NCBI GenBank assembly: GCA_013151975.1
Contig: JAADHG010000172.1
Location: forward strand, 1-20,171
Source: Chlorobiota bacterium
GTDB taxonomy: Bacteria; Bacteroidota; Bacteroidia; Flavobacteriales; Flavobacteriaceae
Direction of reading: 5' to 3'
Length of the DNA stretch: 20,171 nt
Shown here: positions 16,793 through 20,171 of the stretch, piece after piece
Layout: each line of letters starts with the position of its first letter
Numbering within the stretch: the stretch's first letter is position 1
Made by a program: the position numbers and the translations under genes
Notes under the pieces: model-generated
Database searches by the model: none
Told to the model about the DNA's origin: nothing
Seen by the model: only the letters and a program-made list of their open reading frames with translations

Positions 16793-17578
16793 ATGAACAA
16801 TTTGTTCAAAATATTGATTTTCATTATATACCTAACGCCATTAACTAGTTGTAAAGAAGAAAAAACACCTAAAGTTTCAAATGAATGGATTCAACTATTT
16901 AATGGGGAAAATTTAAATGATTGGTTTATTAAAATTAGTGGATACCCTCTTAATGAAAATCTGTATAATACTTTTCGAGTTGAGAATGGCTCATTAATAG
17001 TATCATATTCTGGCTATGAAAATTTTAATAATTCATACGGACATATATTTTACAAGAAACCATTTTCAAGCTATAAATTAAGATTACAATATAGATTTAT
17101 TGGAGACCAAATAAATGGTGGAGAGGATTGGGCTAAAAAAAATAGCGGTGTTATGATTCATTCTCAATCTCCTGAAAGTATGGGAATTAATCAAGACTTT
17201 CCTGTTTCTATAGAAATACAATTATTAGGAGGATTAGAAGACGGTAAAGTGCGTCATACAGCTAATCTATGTACTCCAGGGACACATATAGTAATGAACG
17301 ACAAATTGGTCACAACACATTGTATAGATTCGTCTTCTAAAACTTATTACGATGACCAATGGATAAATTTGGAGGTTTTGGTGATTAAAGATTCTATAAT
17401 TACACACAAAATTAATGGAATAGAAGTACTATCTTATTCAAAACCTCAAATAGGCGGAGAATATAATACAATGAAAGAAAGAGAAGGAGAATTGTTAACC
17501 GAAGGTTACATTTCATTACAAAGTGAAAGTCATCCTATTGAGTTTAGAAATATTGAATTGTTAGAATTAGAGAAGTAG
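16793..17578 (+). CDS. DUF1080 / 3-keto-disaccharide hydrolase family lipoprotein (second copy in the locus)
   Basis: This 261-residue envelope lipoprotein is the last gene of the GMC operon, 22 nt after the small-subunit gene. The signal is MNNLFKILIFIIYLTPLTSC with lipidated Cys20. The residues that follow, KEEK, resemble the K-(D/E)2 surface-export signal described for lipoproteins of the flavobacterium Capnocytophaga, so the protein may face outward. The domain starts WIQLFNGENLNDWFIKISGY and includes the SGVMIHSQSP and FPVSIEIQLLGG strands, ending with YISLQSESHPIEFRNIELL, a clear PF06439 pattern. It differs considerably from the DUF1080 protein of the minus-strand operon, especially a Cys-containing HTANLCTPGTHIV insert, suggesting different substrates or steps. 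Co-transcription with the dehydrogenase supports action on its oxidised product. Confidence 0.87.
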   Translation: MNNLFKILIFIIYLTPLTSCKEEKTPKVSNEWIQLFNGENLNDWFIKISGYPLNENLYNTFRVENGSLIVSYSGYENFNNSYGHIFYKKPFSSYKLRLQYRFIGDQINGGEDWAKKNSGVMIHSQSPESMGINQDFPVSIEIQLLGGLEDGKVRHTANLCTPGTHIVMNDKLVTTHCIDSSSKTYYDDQWINLEVLVIKDSIITHKINGIEVLSYSKPQIGGEYNTMKEREGELLTEGYISLQSESHPIEFRNIELLELEK

Positions 17579-17601
17579 TTAAAATACAAATTTAGTGTTT
17601 T

Positions 17602-18702
17602 TTAATAAATACGTAATCCAGTTTCCTTGTCAAAAAAGTAAGCTTTAGATAAGTCTAAGAACAACTCAATGGTTGAATCAATTTCGACTTTAACATCAGA
17701 CCTAAACGTCGCTATTAACTCTAAAGCGTTATATTCTATATAAATATGCTTTTGATTTCCTAAAAGTTCTATAGCAATAACCCTTCCTTTTAATGTAGTA
17801 TATGATTTTAATTTTTCTTTCTCCCAACGTAAATTCTCAGATCTAATTCCTAAACAAATTTCTTTTCCTGTATTTTCTTTTAAATTATTTAGCCCTAGTT
17901 TAGATAAATCAAATTTCTTTCCATTATTATCTTTAAATATATATTTATGCTCTTGAACTTCTATTTTTCCATCAATAAAATTCATTTGAGGAGAACCAAT
18001 AAATTCTGCAACAAATTTATTTTGAGGATTATTAAATAAATCTATTGGAGTATCAATTTGCATGATTTCACCTTCTTTCATCACTACTATTCTTTCGCCT
18101 AAAGTCATTGCTTCTACTTGGTCATGCGTAACATATATCATAGTAGTATCAAGTCTCTTGTGCAATTTAGCCAATTCAATACGCATTTTACTCCTTAATT
18201 TAGCATCTAAATTACTTAAAGGCTCATCAAATAAAAAAACTTCAGGTCGTCGTACTATGGCTCTACCTATAGCTATTCTTTGACGTTGACCACCAGACAT
18301 TTTCCCAGGTTTTCTATCTAATAATGACTCCACATTCAAAATCTTTGCAGCTGACATTACTCTATCCTTAATTTCTGCTTTAGGCACTTTTTTTATCTTT
18401 AATCCAAAGGCCATATTTTCATAAGAATTCATATGCGGATATAAGGCGTAGTTTTGAAAGACCATAGCTATTCCTCTTTCGCTAGCAGCTATATCATTTA
18501 CTTTTTCTTCGCCTATAAAAAGTTCTCCTTCAGTAATTTCTTCAAGACCAGCAATCATTCTTAAAACCGTTGATTTTCCACAACCTGAAGGACCTACTAG
18601 AACAACAAATTCTTTGTCTTTTATAACACAACTTATTCCTTTTACAGCTTCTGCACCTCCTTTATATGTTTTTTTGATATTTGATAGCTTTACCTCTCCC
18701 AT
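17602..18702 (-). CDS. ABC transporter ATP-binding protein, MalK/UgpC (CUT1) type
   Basis: This 366-residue ATPase would power a carbohydrate ABC importer. Walker A is GPSGCGKST at 37-45, the Q-loop Gln83 lies in VFQNYALYPH, the signature MSGGQRQR covers 135-142, Walker B with catalytic Glu160 is VFLFDE, and the switch is His193 (VTHDQ). A C-terminal TOBE/MalK-type regulatory domain follows from about residue 235 (FIGSPQMNFIDG, then LGIRSENLRW). No permease or binding-protein gene is present in the window; these may lie off the right edge or elsewhere. It is convergent with the GMC operon (23-nt gap) and follows the GH130 gene by 41 nt. CUT1 importers are uncommon in Bacteroidota, which usually take up glycans through SusCD systems. 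Confidence 0.92.
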   Translation of the reverse strand: MGEVKLSNIKKTYKGGAEAVKGISCVIKDKEFVVLVGPSGCGKSTVLRMIAGLEEITEGELFIGEEKVNDIAASERGIAMVFQNYALYPHMNSYENMAFGLKIKKVPKAEIKDRVMSAAKILNVESLLDRKPGKMSGGQRQRIAIGRAIVRRPEVFLFDEPLSNLDAKLRSKMRIELAKLHKRLDTTMIYVTHDQVEAMTLGERIVVMKEGEIMQIDTPIDLFNNPQNKFVAEFIGSPQMNFIDGKIEVQEHKYIFKDNNGKKFDLSKLGLNNLKENTGKEICLGIRSENLRWEKEKLKSYTTLKGRVIAIELLGNQKHIYIEYNALELIATFRSDVKVEIDSTIELFLDLSKAYFFDKETGLRIY

Positions 18703-18743
18703 AATTTTATGTAAATATTAAACTGTTCTTTAAAAGCATTTTT

Positions 18744-19826
18744 TTAATTCAATGGATATAATGGTCTTCCTGAAATAGGGTTTTGAGGATATTTATTACA
18801 TAATTCGGCTAAAATATCTTCATGTGTTATCGCAACATTCATAACGGTATCGTTTCCTCCATAATAGATAAGTATATCACCATTATCTTTTCTTATTGCT
18901 CCGCAACTAAAAACGACATTAGGGACATGTACATAACTATCGCTTTTTACGATACAATCTACTTTTGAAGGAAATAGTATAGGAATGTTAGATACTTTTA
19001 CTCTTTCGGGAAATTGCAAATCATGTAAAGCTACTCCTAAAACATAAGGATTACCATCCATTGTACTTCGTACACCATGAAAAATATTTATCCACCCGTA
19101 TTTGGTTTTAATAGGTGGTGCCCCTGGACCAATTTTATCTGAAAAACTACTTGGACCATCATTTTGCAACATTACAGGTTGCTCTATAATATTCCAATTC
19201 CCTTCTTCAATATTTTTCGTAGATCCAATTTTTATTTGCTTATAAATTCCTCCAATATGTTTATTTGTATTATCATTTGGTCGAAATAAACCATAATATT
19301 TTTTATTTATTTTTTCAGGAAAAATAACCACATTTCTCATATCTGTTTTTAAAAGTGGCCCGTGACGTTTAAACAATTTAAAATCTTTTGTTGTAGCTAA
19401 TGACACTCTTACTCTATGTGCTATTGTTGGATGATATGCACTATAAGTAATATAATAAGTCTCTTTTATTTTAGTAATACGTGGATCTTCTACTCCGCCA
19501 CGTTCGTTTTCTATTAATTCATCTATCTCAACCCCATCAGCAAAAAAATCACTCTTGTTACAAGGTAACATTGCAGGTTTTTTATCTATACTCCAATTAT
19601 TTAACCCATTGTTACTTTTAGCTATTCCTAACACCGAAATCCCATTGCGTAAATGCGATCGAAATAGCATAATTACTTTTCCATTATATTCTGCAATTCC
19701 AGCATTATGAACAGTTATTGTTTGCAATTTTGGATCTGTCCATACTTTATTTACCATATTAGCAGTAATAATAGGGTTCTCTTTATATCGGAGTATTGGA
19801 TTACATAAATCTAATTTTTTAATCAT
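18744..19826 (-). CDS. Glycoside hydrolase family 130 protein (beta-mannoside phosphorylase-like)
   Basis: This 360-residue, signal-less protein has a five-bladed beta-propeller fold family pattern. Family enzymes phosphorolyse or hydrolyse beta-1,2- or beta-1,4-mannosides such as mannosyl-glucose, with an Asp acting as general acid. Landmarks are NAGIAEYNGKVIMLFRSHLR at about 41-60, GGVEDPRI from 110 with candidate catalytic Asp114, TYYITYSAYHP, and GPGAPPIKTKYGWINIFHG. The start codon shares one base with the stop of the upstream gene (TAATG), which indicates translational coupling. Cytoplasmic location suits a phosphorylase working on imported oligosaccharide, consistent with the adjacent ABC ATPase. 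The exact subfamily and product cannot be decided by eye. Confidence 0.85.
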   Translation of the reverse strand: MIKKLDLCNPILRYKENPIITANMVNKVWTDPKLQTITVHNAGIAEYNGKVIMLFRSHLRNGISVLGIAKSNNGLNNWSIDKKPAMLPCNKSDFFADGVEIDELIENERGGVEDPRITKIKETYYITYSAYHPTIAHRVRVSLATTKDFKLFKRHGPLLKTDMRNVVIFPEKINKKYYGLFRPNDNTNKHIGGIYKQIKIGSTKNIEEGNWNIIEQPVMLQNDGPSSFSDKIGPGAPPIKTKYGWINIFHGVRSTMDGNPYVLGVALHDLQFPERVKVSNIPILFPSKVDCIVKSDSYVHVPNVVFSCGAIRKDNGDILIYYGGNDTVMNVAITHEDILAELCNKYPQNPISGRPLYPLN

Positions 19827-19838
19827 TAATTTAGTTTT
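19813..19838 (+). repeat. Inverted repeat, left arm (26 bp)
   Basis: This segment spans the end of the fragment gene and the first codons of the GH130 gene. It is the exact reverse complement of the final 26 bases of the window (20146-20171), with 307 bp between the arms. Confidence 0.95.
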
Positions 19839-20149
19839 TGAGTTTCTAAAAAGATCAACAAACTTTCTATTGTTGATTCCGCTCCTGAGTTTTTATTAAT
19901 TTCTTTTGGAGAAATAATACCATCAAAACTAACTCCTGTTGATGAATTATAAATACTACTTTTAGCATCATTATTACCTAATAACCATGATTCTAAATCT
20001 AAAACAAGGTTTAAATATTTTTCTTCTTTTGAATATTGATATGCTTCAGATGCTGCCCAAATCATAGGACGCAAACCATAGACAATTTGAGGATAACTAC
20101 TTCTTTTAATTTCGGTATAACTATTTTCTTCAGTCTTTTTTATCCAAAA
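19826..20149 (-). CDS. C-terminal fragment of an unidentified, probably glycan-related protein (5' end broken)
   Basis: An open frame of 107 codons ends at the TAA shared with the GH130 start. It has no good start: the frame is open back to a TAG at 20150-20152 and reads protein-like throughout (SSYPQIVYGLRPMIWAASEA, then GNNDAKSSIY, SFDGII and NSGAEST near the end), so this is the tail of a longer protein. The motifs recall alpha/alpha-barrel (six-hairpin-like) glycan-active proteins found next to GH130 genes, but I do not recognise the family with confidence. The TAG falls inside a 26-bp inverted repeat at the window edge, so the apparent truncation may be artificial. Confidence 0.55.
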   Translation of the reverse strand, partial: FWIKKTEENSYTEIKRSSYPQIVYGLRPMIWAASEAYQYSKEEKYLNLVLDLESWLLGNNDAKSSIYNSSTGVSFDGIISPKEINKNSGAESTIESLLIFLETQKLN

Positions 20150-20171
20150 CTAAATTAATGATTAAAAAATT
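20146..20171 (-). repeat. Inverted repeat, right arm (26 bp, at the window edge)
   Basis: Exact reverse complement of 19813-19838. It includes a plus-strand copy of the GH130 start codon (ATGATTAAAAAATT) and the minus-strand TAG that blocks the fragment gene. The repeat may continue beyond the edge. Confidence 0.95.

Noticed and set aside
17579..17601. Bidirectional terminator between the convergent DUF1080 and ABC genes
   Set aside because: The 23-nt gap has a T run but no stem that I could pair.
1..20171. Mobile element, phage, CRISPR array or RNA gene
   Set aside because: No transposase, integrase, phage protein, regularly spaced repeat, tRNA-like cloverleaf or rRNA sequence was seen on either strand.

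Overview
This is AT-rich bacterial DNA that most resembles a marine member of the Flavobacteriaceae (Bacteroidota). The reasons are the protein families and their combination (DUF1080 lipoproteins, TIM-barrel lipoproteins, SSS and MFS permeases, GMC dehydrogenase with a Gluconate_2-dh3 subunit), short type II lipoprotein signals, weak Shine-Dalgarno sequences and TAnnTTTG-like promoter boxes. The genus cannot be named from the sequence. No rRNA, tRNA, CRISPR array, insertion sequence or phage gene is visible.

Layout. (1) Positions 1-3926, minus strand: a purine-catabolism operon read right to left as guanine deaminase, FeS/FAD subunit of xanthine dehydrogenase, then the molybdopterin subunit, which runs off the left edge. 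(2) 4077-5912, minus: a sodium:solute symporter in its own unit, between a strong hairpin terminator upstream (6079-6107) and a weaker one downstream. (3) 6215-11507, minus: a five-gene sugar operon (TIM-barrel lipoprotein, NupG-like MFS permease, Gfo/Idh dehydrogenase, cytoplasmic TIM-barrel isomerase/epimerase, DUF1080 lipoprotein). The cytoplasmic TIM-barrel gene is broken by a 23-bp tandem duplication. (4) 11638-12687, minus: an AraC-type regulator. (5) 12737-17578, plus: two tandem GMC oxidoreductases of 569 residues each, one Tat-signal-bearing Gluconate_2-dh3 small subunit, and a second DUF1080 lipoprotein. (6) 17602-20171, minus: a MalK/UgpC-type ABC ATPase, a GH130 glycoside phosphorylase/hydrolase, and the C-terminal end of an unidentified protein. 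The right edge carries a 26-bp inverted repeat that may be an assembly artefact.

How the genes fit together. Regions 3 to 5 look like one regulon for the 3-keto route of glycoside breakdown. In this model an exported flavin/FeS dehydrogenase oxidises a glycoside at C3, DUF1080 proteins (Pfam's 3-keto-disaccharide hydrolase family) cleave the activated bond, the MFS permease imports the keto-sugar, and Gfo/Idh and TIM-barrel enzymes reduce or rearrange it inside the cell. The AraC gene sits between the two arms. A 21-bp near-identical element (20/21) occurs upstream of each arm and is a candidate operator. The substrate and the electron acceptor of the dehydrogenase cannot be read from the window; no haem-c motif is present in the operon.
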